Source of the DNA: Bryobacterales bacterium
GTDB lineage: Bacteria; Acidobacteriota; Terriglobia; Bryobacterales; Bryobacteraceae
DNA: 50,932 nt
Reading direction: 5' to 3'
Assembly: GCA_020847975.1 (NCBI GenBank)
Contig: JADLBD010000106.1
Coordinates: forward strand, 1-50,932
The notes under the pieces were generated by a model. It saw only the letters and a list, made by a program, of their open reading frames with translations, did not search any database and was not told where the DNA came from. Below, piece after piece: positions 28,313 through 37,161 of this stretch. A program made the translations under genes and the position numbers. Numbering within the stretch: position 1 is the stretch's first letter; every line of letters begins with the position of its first letter.

Positions 28313-30667
28313 ATGCGAACGGTTGTCCGCCTGTTGAAGGGTCTGCCCCTTCTGCTGCTTTCCCCCATCCTGCTTGTGGCCTCGCTGTTGTGGCTGCTGC
28401 TTGCCGATGTCTTCTTTCTGCTGTTCGGGCGAAGGAGGAAGCCTGGCGACACGCTGCCCCGTAACACAGCAGCTACGGTTGTGATCCCAAACTGGAATGG
28501 CCGCGACCTGCTGGAGAAGTACTTACCCAGTGTTGTTACGGCGCTTGCGGGAAACCCCGGGAACGAAATACTCGTTGTGGACAATGGATCCACGGACGGA
28601 AGCGTGGCTTATCTGCGCGAACACTTTCCAACGGTTACCGTCCTGGCCCAACCCACCAATCTCGGCTTCGGCGGTGGCTCCAATGCCGGCTTCCGTGCCG
28701 CGCGCAACGACATCGTCGTGCTGCTCAATAGCGACATGCGCGTCGCACCGGACTTTCTCCAGCCCTTGCTGGAGGGCTTCAACGACGGCAAAGTCTTCGC
28801 GGTCTCGTGCCAGATCTTCTTCACTGATCCCGCCAAGGCGCGGCAAGAGACCGGCCTCACGCAGGCCTGGTGGAATAATGGACGGATCGGGGTCCGTCAC
28901 CGGCTGGATGATGCAGTAAGCGACATCTATCCTTGCTTCTACGCCGGAGGCGGCTCCAGCGCCTATGACCGCAGGAAATTCCTCGAACTCGGCGGATTCG
29001 ACCCGCTCTTCCACCCCTTTTATCTCGAGGATACGGACCTGGGGATACAGGCCTGGAAGCGCGGATGGAAAGTTTACTATCAGCCTCGGAGTGTAGTCTG
29101 GCATGAGCATCGCGGGACTATAGGGCGGACACACAAGCCGGACTACATCAACACCATCGTCCAGAAGAATTTTCTTCTCTTCCTCTGGAAGAACATCCAC
29201 GAAAGCCGCAGGCTGCTCCACCACTTCGCACGAACCTGCGCCGACGCGTTTCTTACCTACATGGCCGGGCCGTCGCCTGAACGAACCAGTTGTCCGGCAA
29301 TCTGGCGAGCCTTTCGACAGCTCCCGGGGGCGGTTTCCAGCCGCTGGCGGGCCCGCAGCCTCGCCGTCACCACAGATACCGAAGCTTTCCGGCGTCCCCT
29401 TGGCGCTTACTTCCACGACCGCTTCGGAACTCACCCGCTGAACCCCAAGCAACTCTCTGTTCTCTTCCTGTCTCCTTATGCAATCTATCCCCCGATCCAT
29501 GGCGGCGGCGTCTTCATGTACGGCACGACGAACGCGCTTGCCTCGCGCTGCCTTCTGCACCTGATTGCGGTGCTCGACGAGGAGTGGCAAATCCCACAAC
29601 ATGATCCGCTTGCCTCGCGCTGCGCCTCCGCGAATTTCCTCGTGCGGCCGGACGCGAAGGCATTCACGTTCGGCGCCATCCAGCCTCATGCAGTCACGGA
29701 GTTCGCCAACGCCGATCTCGAATGGATGATTCACCGAACTGTCTACCTGAACAAAGTTGACGTCCTCCAAATCGAGTACACCAACATGGGGCAGTATGCG
29801 GGACAGTTCCGCAATATTGTTACTGCGCTGTTTGAGCACGACGTCTACTTCCAATCCATCGGCCGTGGACTGGCAAAATCCGGATCCGCCTCACGGAAAG
29901 CCAGCGCTGCCTTCGAGTACCTGCGCGCTCTCCGTTACGAACTGCGCACACTCCCGGGAATGGACCTGGTCCAGGTCTGCAGCAAAGAGAACAAAGACTA
30001 TCTCCTCAGCTTTCTGCCTGCTCTGAAGGACCGCATCGATGACACGCTCCGCGCGGGCATCGATACCAGCCAGTACACGATGCACACAGGCGAGCGTGAG
30101 CCGTCCACCATGCTCTTCCTGGGCAGCTTCCGCCACATCCCCAACCAGGAAGCCCTCGATTGGTTCGCCAAACTCGTGCTGCCTCGCGTGGTCGAACGCT
30201 GCCCGCAGGCAAAGCTGGTGATTATCGGTTCCGATCCCCCGCCCCGCCACTCGCTGCCCGTCAACGACAACAACATCGAGATCCGTGGGTTCGTCGAGAA
30301 CCTTCATGAACCCTTCGCCCGCTACGCCGTCTTTGTCTGCCCGATTCTGAGCGGCTCCGGAGTCCGCGTGAAGCTTCTGGAAGCATTTTGCACAGGGATT
30401 CCCGTCGTATCCACTTTCCTGGGCGCAGAGGGTCTCACCGCTGTTGACGGGGAGATTTGCCGCCTGGCGGACGATCCTGGCGAATTCGCAAGCCGTATTC
30501 TCGAGCTTTTCGACCGTCCGGGAGAGGCGCGCGAGATGGTGCGCCGCGCCCACAGCTACGTCATCATGGAACGTGACATCACCCGCATGACCGAGAAGTT
30601 GCTGGACAGCTACCGGTCCGCTCTACGCCGGAAGCGGGAAGCCGCCTCTACTTCGCCGGAGCCTTAG
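28313..30667 (+). CDS. Fused glycosyltransferase: membrane anchor, GT2 and GT4-like domains
   Basis: A 784-residue protein. Residues 11-38 form a hydrophobic segment (LPLLLLSPILLVASLLWLLLADVFFLLF) that should anchor it in the inner membrane. Residues 55-330 are a GT2 domain: TVVIPNWNGRDLLEKYLPSVV, ILVVDNGSTDGSVAYLREHFP, LLNSDMRVAPDFL and FYLEDTDLGIQAWKRGWKVYYQPRSVVWHEH. Residues from about 380 are a GT-B (GT4-like) domain starting LSVLFLSPYAIYPPIHGGGVFMYG, with a C-terminal donor-site region VCPILSGSGVRVKLLEAFCTGIPVVSTFLGAEGL. Two glycosyl-transfer activities in one chain suggest sequential addition of two sugars in the cassette. It starts 1 bp after the methyltransferase stop and overlaps the convergent gene by 20 bases. 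Confidence 0.92.
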   Translation: MRTVVRLLKGLPLLLLSPILLVASLLWLLLADVFFLLFGRRRKPGDTLPRNTAATVVIPNWNGRDLLEKYLPSVVTALAGNPGNEILVVDNGSTDGSVAYLREHFPTVTVLAQPTNLGFGGGSNAGFRAARNDIVVLLNSDMRVAPDFLQPLLEGFNDGKVFAVSCQIFFTDPAKARQETGLTQAWWNNGRIGVRHRLDDAVSDIYPCFYAGGGSSAYDRRKFLELGGFDPLFHPFYLEDTDLGIQAWKRGWKVYYQPRSVVWHEHRGTIGRTHKPDYINTIVQKNFLLFLWKNIHESRRLLHHFARTCADAFLTYMAGPSPERTSCPAIWRAFRQLPGAVSSRWRARSLAVTTDTEAFRRPLGAYFHDRFGTHPLNPKQLSVLFLSPYAIYPPIHGGGVFMYGTTNALASRCLLHLIAVLDEEWQIPQHDPLASRCASANFLVRPDAKAFTFGAIQPHAVTEFANADLEWMIHRTVYLNKVDVLQIEYTNMGQYAGQFRNIVTALFEHDVYFQSIGRGLAKSGSASRKASAAFEYLRALRYELRTLPGMDLVQVCSKENKDYLLSFLPALKDRIDDTLRAGIDTSQYTMHTGEREPSTMLFLGSFRHIPNQEALDWFAKLVLPRVVERCPQAKLVIIGSDPPPRHSLPVNDNNIEIRGFVENLHEPFARYAVFVCPILSGSGVRVKLLEAFCTGIPVVSTFLGAEGLTAVDGEICRLADDPGEFASRILELFDRPGEAREMVRRAHSYVIMERDITRMTEKLLDSYRSALRRKREAASTSPEP

Positions 30668-31145
30668 CGACCAATTCCTTCTTCAACCGGTCGGTAATCT
30701 TCCGCGCGGCCCGGTCCAAGGAGTCCGAAGAGGTGTTCTTCGGGGGCTCATAGACGGACCAGACCACTTTCTTTGTGGTACGGTCCACCAGGAACACCAT
30801 CCCGCGCCCTCTGCGGAAGGTGGACATGGGATTCGCCGGCGCGCCGCTCTCCTTGATGGCTCCCTCGCCGGAATCCTCGTCCTTTTCCTTCTCAGCGGCT
30901 TTTTCCGGGGGATACAGTTCCGCCATCTTACTCTCAAAGGCAGGGCCCAGCGAATCCGTAAAGACCGCGTCGGCTGCTTTGGGGTCGGTGACCACGACAT
31001 AGAGATCCGCCGCCGATAAATGATTCGCCAGGTACTGATCCATGCCATTCGACATCGGCAGCATGTACACAGACTTCACCCGGACAAGATCGGCGTTCGC
31101 GGCAAAGATCGCGGGAAGAATCAAAACTGACAACAGCCAGCGCAT
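30648..31145 (-). CDS. Secreted hypothetical protein
   Basis: A 165-residue protein with a signal peptide (MRWLLSVLILPAIFAANA). The mature part has VKSVYMLPMSNGMDQYLANHLSAADLYVVVTDPKAADAVFTD, a charged middle stretch (PPEKAAEKEKDEDSGEGAIKES) and GMVFLVDRTTKKVVWSVYEPP..., which looks like a small periplasmic alpha/beta domain with a beta-hairpin. The style resembles acidobacterial proteins that share the fold of lipoprotein-like secretins' partner domains, but I cannot name a family. It is followed on the opposite side by cytochrome P460, 5 bp upstream. Confidence 0.75.
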   Translation of the reverse strand: MRWLLSVLILPAIFAANADLVRVKSVYMLPMSNGMDQYLANHLSAADLYVVVTDPKAADAVFTDSLGPAFESKMAELYPPEKAAEKEKDEDSGEGAIKESGAPANPMSTFRRGRGMVFLVDRTTKKVVWSVYEPPKNTSSDSLDRAARKITDRLKKELVAKAPAK

Positions 31146-31150
31146 CGCTT

Positions 31151-31687
31151 CTATGGTAGCGCCTCGCGCAGCACAGGGTAGAACTGCACGAATACGTTAT
31201 CAGCGGCTCCGTGCTGGTTATGGCAGCTCCAGCAAGCCTCTTTGCGAAACGGGGCCGAATCCGCCATGGGCTTTCCGCCCTCGCCTATGAAGTTGAAGTA
31301 GGCCCATTTCTCGGGGAACCTCTTTTCGTCCTTGAGCGCGACCTCAATCCCGATGGGCGCCGCTTCGAACGAACCCAGCCGGTTGATGGATTCCTTGGTT
31401 CCCTTCTCAAAGACTTCCATCACCATCATCGTCTTATCCGGGAACTTCCGGTTCTTCCGGAAATACCTGTGGGCGTCCCTCTGGACATAGATGTTGTGAT
31501 AGTTCATCCGCGGCTTTTCCTGGCCCTCCGTGTAGCCCATGCCCAGATTAGCCCCGACGAACATCCATTCCCGCCACCCCTCCGTCCGCGCCAGCCGTCC
31601 GCTTGCGGTGTACTTCGGACCAGGCATTTCCGGCTCGCCGGAAGACAGCGTCACCGGTATCAAAAGCAGAAGCATCGCGACGCGCAT
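31151..31687 (-). CDS. Cytochrome P460 family c-type cytochrome
   Basis: About 178 residues with a signal peptide (MRVAMLLLLIPVTLSSG) and the family layout: YTASGRLARTEGWREWMFVGANLGMGY, YVQRDAHRYFRKNRKFPDKTMMVMEVF and, near the C-terminus, EACWSCHNQHGAADNVFVQFYPVL with a CxxCH heme site. Cytochrome P460s are periplasmic and some oxidise hydroxylamine or detoxify NO-related compounds; in heterotrophic Acidobacteria the role is unknown. An ATG 9 nt upstream is an alternative start. The characteristic Lys-heme cross-link of P460 cannot be judged from here. Confidence 0.88.
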   Translation of the reverse strand: MRVAMLLLLIPVTLSSGEPEMPGPKYTASGRLARTEGWREWMFVGANLGMGYTEGQEKPRMNYHNIYVQRDAHRYFRKNRKFPDKTMMVMEVFEKGTKESINRLGSFEAAPIGIEVALKDEKRFPEKWAYFNFIGEGGKPMADSAPFRKEACWSCHNQHGAADNVFVQFYPVLREALP

Positions 31688-31697
31688 ACCCTCCACC

Positions 31698-32369
31698 CTA
31701 CCGCTTTTCGAGGAGCGGCCGCAGCGCCTTCATCACATTTCCCGCGACAATCCGGTTGCCCGGCGCCAGTGGATGTAATCCGTCCTTCTGCATCAAGTCC
31801 GGATGCAGTGCCACTCCATCGAGCAGAAACGGCAGCAGCGGCACACGATGCTTCCGTGCCAGTTCGGGATAGATGCGGTCAAACTCCTTGATATAGTCCG
31901 GCCCGTAGTTGCGGGGCAGGGTAATCCCAGCTAGAAGCACCTTCACCCCTGCTTCTTGCAGCTCCCCAATGATCAGGTCCAGGTTTTCACGCGTCTTCGC
32001 TACCGGGATGCCTCGCAACCCATCGTTGGCCCCCAATTCCAGAATCACGATTCGCGGCTTATCGGCCAGCACGGTACCGATGCGCTCCACACCGCCGCTC
32101 GAGGTATCCCCGCTTACTCCTTCGTTCACCACGCGGTAGCGGTAGCCTTCCGCGTCCAACTCCTTCTGGAGGAAGTCAGGAAAACTCAGCCCCGCATCGA
32201 CGCCAAAGCCCGCAGTGAGGCTGTCGCCGAAGGCCACAATCACGGGCCGGTCATCCGCCGGAGCTGCTGCCTTTGCCGCCGGTGGCGGAGCCTTTCGCTG
32301 CTCCACCGGCGGCGTTTCCTTACCGCACCCGGCCAAAGCAACCAGCGTCAAAAGAAGGTAAGTGCGCAC
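31698..32369 (-). CDS. SGNH-hydrolase lipoprotein, TesA-like arylesterase/lysophospholipase
   Basis: A 223-residue serine esterase. A lipoprotein signal (MRTYLLLTLVALAGC, lipobox Cys15) precedes a Pro/Ala linker and the SGNH fold: block I FGDSLTAGFG with Ser50, block II Gly in VNEGVSGDTSSGG, block III GAND (Asn115) and block V DGLHP (Asp196, His199). TesA-type enzymes hydrolyse acyl esters and thioesters. Start choice: the frame is open upstream, but the GTG at 32369 begins the lipoprotein signal. It is divergent from an ABC ATPase-permease pair, as tesA is from ybbA-ybbP in E. coli. Confidence 0.9.
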   Translation of the reverse strand: MRTYLLLTLVALAGCGKETPPVEQRKAPPPAAKAAAPADDRPVIVAFGDSLTAGFGVDAGLSFPDFLQKELDAEGYRYRVVNEGVSGDTSSGGVERIGTVLADKPRIVILELGANDGLRGIPVAKTRENLDLIIGELQEAGVKVLLAGITLPRNYGPDYIKEFDRIYPELARKHRVPLLPFLLDGVALHPDLMQKDGLHPLAPGNRIVAGNVMKALRPLLEKR

Positions 32370-32400
32370 GCAATGCCATAATAAGAAGTTGTAGAGGTGA

Positions 32401-33102
32401 ATGTCGAACCAACCCGCTCCGCGGCCAGCCATTCTGGTATCCGGTCTTACCAAGTCGATCACGAACGGAGCAAACACCGTGGAGATTCTCCGCGGCATCA
32501 CCTTTGCGGTGCCGCGGGGCCAGTTCATCGCTATCATGGGGCCTTCGGGCAGTGGCAAGAGTACTCTCCTTGGCCTGCTTGCCGGCCTTGACACGCCAAC
32601 GGCGGGCAGCATCGTGCTCGATGGACAGGAGATTGCGGGGCTTGCCGAGGACAGCCTTGCCGTGATCCGCGGGCGCAAGATCGGCTTCGTTTTTCAGTCC
32701 TACCAGCTCATCCCGACGCTCACCGCTCTCGAAAACGTTCTCCTGCCGCATGAACTGGCGGGTGAAGCTAACGGCCTCGGGCGCGCCCTGGAACTTCTCG
32801 AGAATGTCGGACTGACAGAGCGCCGCGATCATTACCCAATCCAGCTTTCCGGAGGTGAGCAGCAGCGCGTCGCCCTGGCGCGTGCCTTCATGGTGCGCCC
32901 GCCAATCCTCATGGCGGATGAACCAACCGGCAACCTCGACTCAGCCAACGGCGAGCACGTGCTGGAACTTCTGCTTTCCATGAACCGCAGGGAGGGCACG
33001 ACACTGGTTCTGGTGACCCATGACGCGACGCTGGCCGCCCATGCCGACCGAATCCTCCGGCTCAAAGACGGAGTCATCGTCGGAGACGAGCTTCGTGCCT
33101 GA
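32401..33102 (+). CDS. ABC transporter ATPase, YbbA/LolD type
   Basis: A 233-residue ATPase of the MacB/LolD group. Walker A is GPSGSGKST (47-55), the Q-loop region is FVFQSYQLIPTLTALENVLLP, the signature is LSGGEQQRVALARAFMVRPPILMADEPTGNLDS, and the H-loop is LVTHDATLAAHADRILRLKDG. It overlaps the permease gene by 8 bases, so the two are coupled and form a complete exporter-like complex. In E. coli the equivalent pair sits beside tesA and is of unclear function. Confidence 0.95.
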   Translation: MSNQPAPRPAILVSGLTKSITNGANTVEILRGITFAVPRGQFIAIMGPSGSGKSTLLGLLAGLDTPTAGSIVLDGQEIAGLAEDSLAVIRGRKIGFVFQSYQLIPTLTALENVLLPHELAGEANGLGRALELLENVGLTERRDHYPIQLSGGEQQRVALARAFMVRPPILMADEPTGNLDSANGEHVLELLLSMNRREGTTLVLVTHDATLAAHADRILRLKDGVIVGDELRA

Positions 33103-35665
33103 TCGTTTCTCTCTTTCCACCGCCCGCAAGATTGCCTGGCGCGAGGCTCGCGCCTCCTCCACGCGCTTCCTCTTTGTGATCCTCGCCGTTTCGCTCGGCG
33201 TCGGCGCGCTCACCGGAGTCCGCGGCTTTAGCCAGTCATTTCGCGGCATGCTGATGCGGGACGCGCGCCAATTGATGGCGGCGGACATGACCGTGCGTAC
33301 CTTCGCTCTCCCTACCCCCGCGCAGCAGTCCGTCCTCGACAGACTCGCAAAATCCGGAGTGGACCAGACCGACATCACCGAGACGGTTTCCATGCTTTCG
33401 GTTTCTTCCCAGAGCACGCCGGTGCTCGTGTCCATCAAGGCCGTGGATCCGGCCGTCTACCCGTTCTACGGCACACTGAAACTGAATCCGCCGGTCACTC
33501 TGCGGCAGGCGCTGCAACCGGATGCCGTCGCCGTTTCCGACGATCTCCTGGTCCGGCTCGACATCAGGACAGGAGACACCGTCAAACTTGGCGAGGCGAA
33601 CTTCCGCATCGCAGCCGTGGTCACCGCGGAACCCGACCGCATGGCCGGCAGCCTCAATGTAGGCCCGCGTATCCTCATGAGCCGCGCCGGGCTTGACCGC
33701 ACTGGCCTCATCACGCTCGGCAGCCGCGCCGCCCAGCGCGTTCTCTTTCGCTTTGAACCCAACTCCGTCCCCGTCGCGCAGGCCCGCGCGGAGTTGAAAG
33801 AAGCCTTCCCGGATGCGCAGATCATTGATTACCGCGAAACACATCCGCTGATTACCCGCGGCCTCGACCGCGCTACCACCTTCCTGAGCCTCGTCAGCCT
33901 CATCGCCCTCATTGTCGGAGCGCTCGGCGTGGCGATGGCCATGCATTCCCACCTCCAGCAGAAGATGGACACCATCGCCGTGATGAAATCCATCGGAGCG
34001 CGCTCGGGGCAGATCATGACCATCTACACGCTCCAGACCCTGATGCTCGGGCTTCTCGGCGGGACGGCCGGTATTGTCGTCGGGCTTGCGGTGCAGCGTG
34101 TCTTCCCGCAACTGATCGCGCGCTATTTTCAAATCGATCCCGGCTTTCATTGGGATCCCGGTTCCGCGCTACAGGGTTTGGCCACGGGGGTCCTCACTAC
34201 GCTGCTCTTCACCCTGCCGCCGCTGCTGAGCATCCGCACCATCCGTCCCAGCATCATCCTGCGGCGCGAGATGGAAGACGCGCGCCCTCACTGGCGCGAT
34301 CGCCTGAAAAGCGGCCGGACAGCCGCCATTGCCGGCGCTGTGATTGTCGCAGGCATCCTTGCCATTGTCTGGTGGCTTAGCGAATCCCTGCGCGTCGGCC
34401 TCTACTTCGTCGGCGGATTCCTGGTGAGCATCGTCATTCTTGCCGCTATCGCCAGCGGCATCCTCGCCCTGCTCCGCCGCGCCGCGCGCTCGAGCCAGCA
34501 GGCGCTGCCCGCGACCATCCGGCATGGACTGGCCAATATCTACCGGCCCGGCAACCAGGCCTCGGCCCTGCTGGTCGCCCTCGGCCTGGGGGTCATGTTC
34601 ACGCTCACGGTCTACCTGGTGCAGAAGTCGATGCTCATCCAGATCGCCAACAGCGCCCCGCCGGGAATGCCGAATGTTTTCCTCATCAACATCACCTCGC
34701 TCGAACGCGATGGCATTGCGGACATGCTTCACCATCAGAAGGGCATTCAAGGTCCGGCCGAAGTAATCCCTATTGTTTCGGCGCGCATGCTTCGTGTCGA
34801 CGGTACGCCCGTTCAGGACTTGCCATTGAAGGGCTTCTCCCGCCGCTTCCGCCAGAGCCGTTCCGTTACCTGGAGTGATTCGCTCAACCCGCAGACCGTA
34901 GTTACCGAGGGCAAGTTCTGGGGACCAAAAGACACCGCGCAATCCACCGGCATTCAACTCTGCGCCGGCGAGGTGGCGGCGAAAGCCCTTTCTGTCAAGC
35001 CGGGAACTCGCATCGACTGGATCGCCGGCGGACGCACCTTCACTGCCCAAGTGGCCTGCGTCTATCGCAGCGAAGCTGTTCGCATCGGCTCCAACCTGGA
35101 ATTCCTTTTCATCCCGGGCGCACTCGACGGCATCCCCGCGCTTCATTTTGCCGCCATCCGCATGCAGCCTGCTTTGGTCGCGCAACTCCAGCGAGATGTG
35201 TTCCGCCGCTTTCCAACGGTTACGGTAATCAATGGGGCGGATGTGCTCGCCATCATTCAGGACGTGGTGGATCAGATCGCGCTCGTGGTGCGGTTTATCT
35301 CCTTCTTCGCAATTCTCTCCGGCGCGATCATTCTTGCCTCGAGCGTTGCCGGAACACGATTCCGCCGCATCCGGGAGGTGGTGATCCTCAAGACGCTCGG
35401 CGCCACGCGCCGCCGCATCGCGGGCATCTTCTCCGTCGAGTTTCTCCTGCTGGGCGCTGTCGCCGGCATTTTGGGAAGCTTTCTTGCGACGGGCTTTTCG
35501 CTACTCGTGTTGAAGCGCCTCTTTCAGGTGGACTACCGCTTCGATCCGTGGCCCCACCTCGCGGCGATTCTGCTTACCGCACTGCTTGCCAACATCGCCG
35601 GCTGGCTGGCCAGCCATCGCATTTTGCAACAGAAGCCTCTGGAGGCTTTGAGGGACAGCTTATGA
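33095..35665 (+). CDS. FtsX/MacB-like ABC permease, YbbP type
   Basis: An 856-residue permease with the two-FtsX-domain plan of YbbP. It begins LSTARKIAWREARASSTRFLFVILAVSLGVGALTGVRGFSQSF with the first membrane helix, then a periplasmic domain (MADMTVRTFALPTPAQQ...). Helices near TTFLSLVSLIALIVGALGVAMAM and further hydrophobic blocks follow, and the C-terminal FtsX domain has VVRFISFFAILSGAIILASSVAGTRFRRIREVVILKTLGATRRRIAGIFSVEFLLLGAVAGILGS. The start is GTG 33095 inside the end of the ATPase gene. It ends in an ATGA overlap with the ferrochelatase gene. It is likely mechanotransmission-type rather than a classical substrate channel. Confidence 0.92.
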   Translation: MPDRFSLSTARKIAWREARASSTRFLFVILAVSLGVGALTGVRGFSQSFRGMLMRDARQLMAADMTVRTFALPTPAQQSVLDRLAKSGVDQTDITETVSMLSVSSQSTPVLVSIKAVDPAVYPFYGTLKLNPPVTLRQALQPDAVAVSDDLLVRLDIRTGDTVKLGEANFRIAAVVTAEPDRMAGSLNVGPRILMSRAGLDRTGLITLGSRAAQRVLFRFEPNSVPVAQARAELKEAFPDAQIIDYRETHPLITRGLDRATTFLSLVSLIALIVGALGVAMAMHSHLQQKMDTIAVMKSIGARSGQIMTIYTLQTLMLGLLGGTAGIVVGLAVQRVFPQLIARYFQIDPGFHWDPGSALQGLATGVLTTLLFTLPPLLSIRTIRPSIILRREMEDARPHWRDRLKSGRTAAIAGAVIVAGILAIVWWLSESLRVGLYFVGGFLVSIVILAAIASGILALLRRAARSSQQALPATIRHGLANIYRPGNQASALLVALGLGVMFTLTVYLVQKSMLIQIANSAPPGMPNVFLINITSLERDGIADMLHHQKGIQGPAEVIPIVSARMLRVDGTPVQDLPLKGFSRRFRQSRSVTWSDSLNPQTVVTEGKFWGPKDTAQSTGIQLCAGEVAAKALSVKPGTRIDWIAGGRTFTAQVACVYRSEAVRIGSNLEFLFIPGALDGIPALHFAAIRMQPALVAQLQRDVFRRFPTVTVINGADVLAIIQDVVDQIALVVRFISFFAILSGAIILASSVAGTRFRRIREVVILKTLGATRRRIAGIFSVEFLLLGAVAGILGSFLATGFSLLVLKRLFQVDYRFDPWPHLAAILLTALLANIAGWLASHRILQQKPLEALRDSL

Positions 35666-36657
35666 ATACCTACGACGCCCTGCTTCTGGTCGGCTTCGGA
35701 GGCCCGGAGAAGCCCGAAGACGTCATGCCCTTCCTTGAAAACGTCACCCGAGGCCGTGGCGTACCCCGCGAGCGTCTGCTGGAAGTGGCGGAGCATTACC
35801 ATCATTTCGGAGGCGCCAGTCCGATAAACGGCCACTACCGGGCGCTACTCGCCGCGCTCGAAAAAGAACTCACGACGCACGGTATGCCGACGCGGCTCTA
35901 TTGGGGCAATCGCAACTGGCATCCCATGCTCGCCGATACCTTGCGACAGATGAAGCAGGACGGCGTCCGCCGGGCGCTTGCTTTCGTTACCTCCGCCTTC
36001 AGTTCCTATTCCGGGTGCCGGCAGTACAAAGAGAACATCGCCGCCGCGCGCGCCGCCGTGGGGGAGGGCGCGCCCGAGGTGGTCAAGATCCGTGTCTTCT
36101 CCGAACATCCGGCGTTTCTCGAAGTCATGCGCCAGCAGGCTTTCGACGCATTGCAGCGCCTGTCTTTGAACCTTCGGCCGGATGCGATGCTGCTGTTCTC
36201 CGCGCACAGCATTCCGATGTCCATGGCGAGCACCTGCCGCTACGTGCAACAACTCGAGGAAGCTTCGGCGGCCATCGCACGTCTGCTGAAGCGCGAGCAG
36301 TACCGGCTGGTCTACCAGAGCCGCAGCGGCTCGCCCACGCAACCGTGGCTCGAGCCTGACATCCTCGATGCGCTCCGCCAATACCATGCCGAAGGCGGCA
36401 AGGCTGTGGTGGTGGTTCCAATTGGGTTCGTTTCGGACCACATGGAAGTTCTCTACGACCTCGATGAAGAAGCGCGTAAACTCTCAGAGGAACTCGGTCT
36501 GACGATGGTCCGCGCCGGCACTGCCGGGACCCATCCTTACTTCGTCCGCATGGTTCGCGAACTCATTCTGGAACGCATGGAGGGCGGAGGTGTGATCCCA
36601 GGCCTGTGCACACCCGAATGCTGCCCGCCCCCGCCGAGGCGGCCTGCTATGCGCTAA
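35662..36657 (+). CDS. Ferrochelatase (probably coproporphyrin-type)
   Basis: A 331-residue HemH/CpfC family enzyme that inserts Fe(2+) into a porphyrin. The N-terminus LLLVGFGGPEKPEDVMPFLENVTRGRGVPRERLLEVAEHYHHFGGASPINGHYRAL is closer to actinobacterial coproporphyrin ferrochelatase than to E. coli HemH. The catalytic-His motif LLFSAHSIPMSMA contains His182, and a downstream VVVVPIGFVSDHMEVLYDLDEEA holds the second conserved acidic/His block. HemQ is encoded 0.5 kb away on the other strand, supporting the coproporphyrin-dependent route. ATG 35662 overlaps the permease stop. It ends with a Pro-rich tail containing Cys residues (PGLCTPECCPPPP), perhaps a cluster site. Confidence 0.92.
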   Translation: MNTYDALLLVGFGGPEKPEDVMPFLENVTRGRGVPRERLLEVAEHYHHFGGASPINGHYRALLAALEKELTTHGMPTRLYWGNRNWHPMLADTLRQMKQDGVRRALAFVTSAFSSYSGCRQYKENIAAARAAVGEGAPEVVKIRVFSEHPAFLEVMRQQAFDALQRLSLNLRPDAMLLFSAHSIPMSMASTCRYVQQLEEASAAIARLLKREQYRLVYQSRSGSPTQPWLEPDILDALRQYHAEGGKAVVVVPIGFVSDHMEVLYDLDEEARKLSEELGLTMVRAGTAGTHPYFVRMVRELILERMEGGGVIPGLCTPECCPPPPRRPAMR

Positions 36658-36683
36658 GTCACAACTTCAGCTATCGTAAAGTC

Positions 36684-36872
36684 ATGGGAGACATAGTTCT
36701 CGACCTGAACCAGCCGGTTCCCCTCACTGCCGATGAAGATGAGGAGGTTCTCGCTGCCATTGACCGTGGCGTACAGGCCGCTGACGAGGGGCAGACTGTG
36801 CCACTCGAGGAAGTGCGAACCCTGATCCCGCATTGGCTTTCCAAGTCCGCCTCTCGCAGCCAGCGCTCGTAG
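36684..36872 (+). CDS. Antitoxin of a RelBE/ParDE-type pair
   Basis: A 62-residue acidic protein beginning MGDIVLDLNQPVPLTADEDEEVLAAIDRGVQAADEGQTVPLEEVRTLIPHW. The central EEVLAAIDRGVQAADEGQTVPLEEVR pattern is common in small antitoxins paired with RelE/ParE toxins. The frame is open upstream, but this ATG fits the family size. It overlaps the toxin start by 40 bases, the usual antitoxin-first layout. Confidence 0.85.
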   Translation: MGDIVLDLNQPVPLTADEDEEVLAAIDRGVQAADEGQTVPLEEVRTLIPHWLSKSASRSQRS

Positions 36873-37123
36873 ATCTCGAGGAAATCTTCGAGTATTGCGT
36901 CGAGCATTTTCCCTCGCTCGCGGAGAGCTTCGCCACTGAACTGCTGAACCACATTGAGACCCTTGGCGTTTTCCCCCATATGGGCTCCCCAGTCCGCGGA
37001 AGACGCGGCATCCGCAAGATTTTCCACACGCCATTCACCATCTACTACCGTATCGAGGAAAGCAGCCAGACGGTTTCGATTTTGCATATCTGGCACGGAC
37101 GGCGCCGCAAACCGGAACTATAG
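36833..37123 (+). CDS. RelE/ParE-family toxin
   Basis: A 96-residue toxin starting at TTG 36833: MAFQVRLSQPALVDLEEIFEYCVEHFPSLAESFATELLNHIETLGVFPHMGSPVRGRRGIRKIFHTPFTIYYRIEESSQTVSILHIWHGRRRKPEL. The order of helix pair, GxPV..RGIRK and the final beta strands YYRI...VSILHIWHGRR is that of RelE/ParE. ParE inhibits gyrase and RelE cleaves mRNA on ribosomes; the target here is not determined. The pair is a compact module between ferrochelatase and HemQ. Confidence 0.92.
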   Translation: MAFQVRLSQPALVDLEEIFEYCVEHFPSLAESFATELLNHIETLGVFPHMGSPVRGRRGIRKIFHTPFTIYYRIEESSQTVSILHIWHGRRRKPEL

Positions 37124-37161
37124 TAGTAGATTATCTGCCACTTGTGGTGGTGGAATAACGA

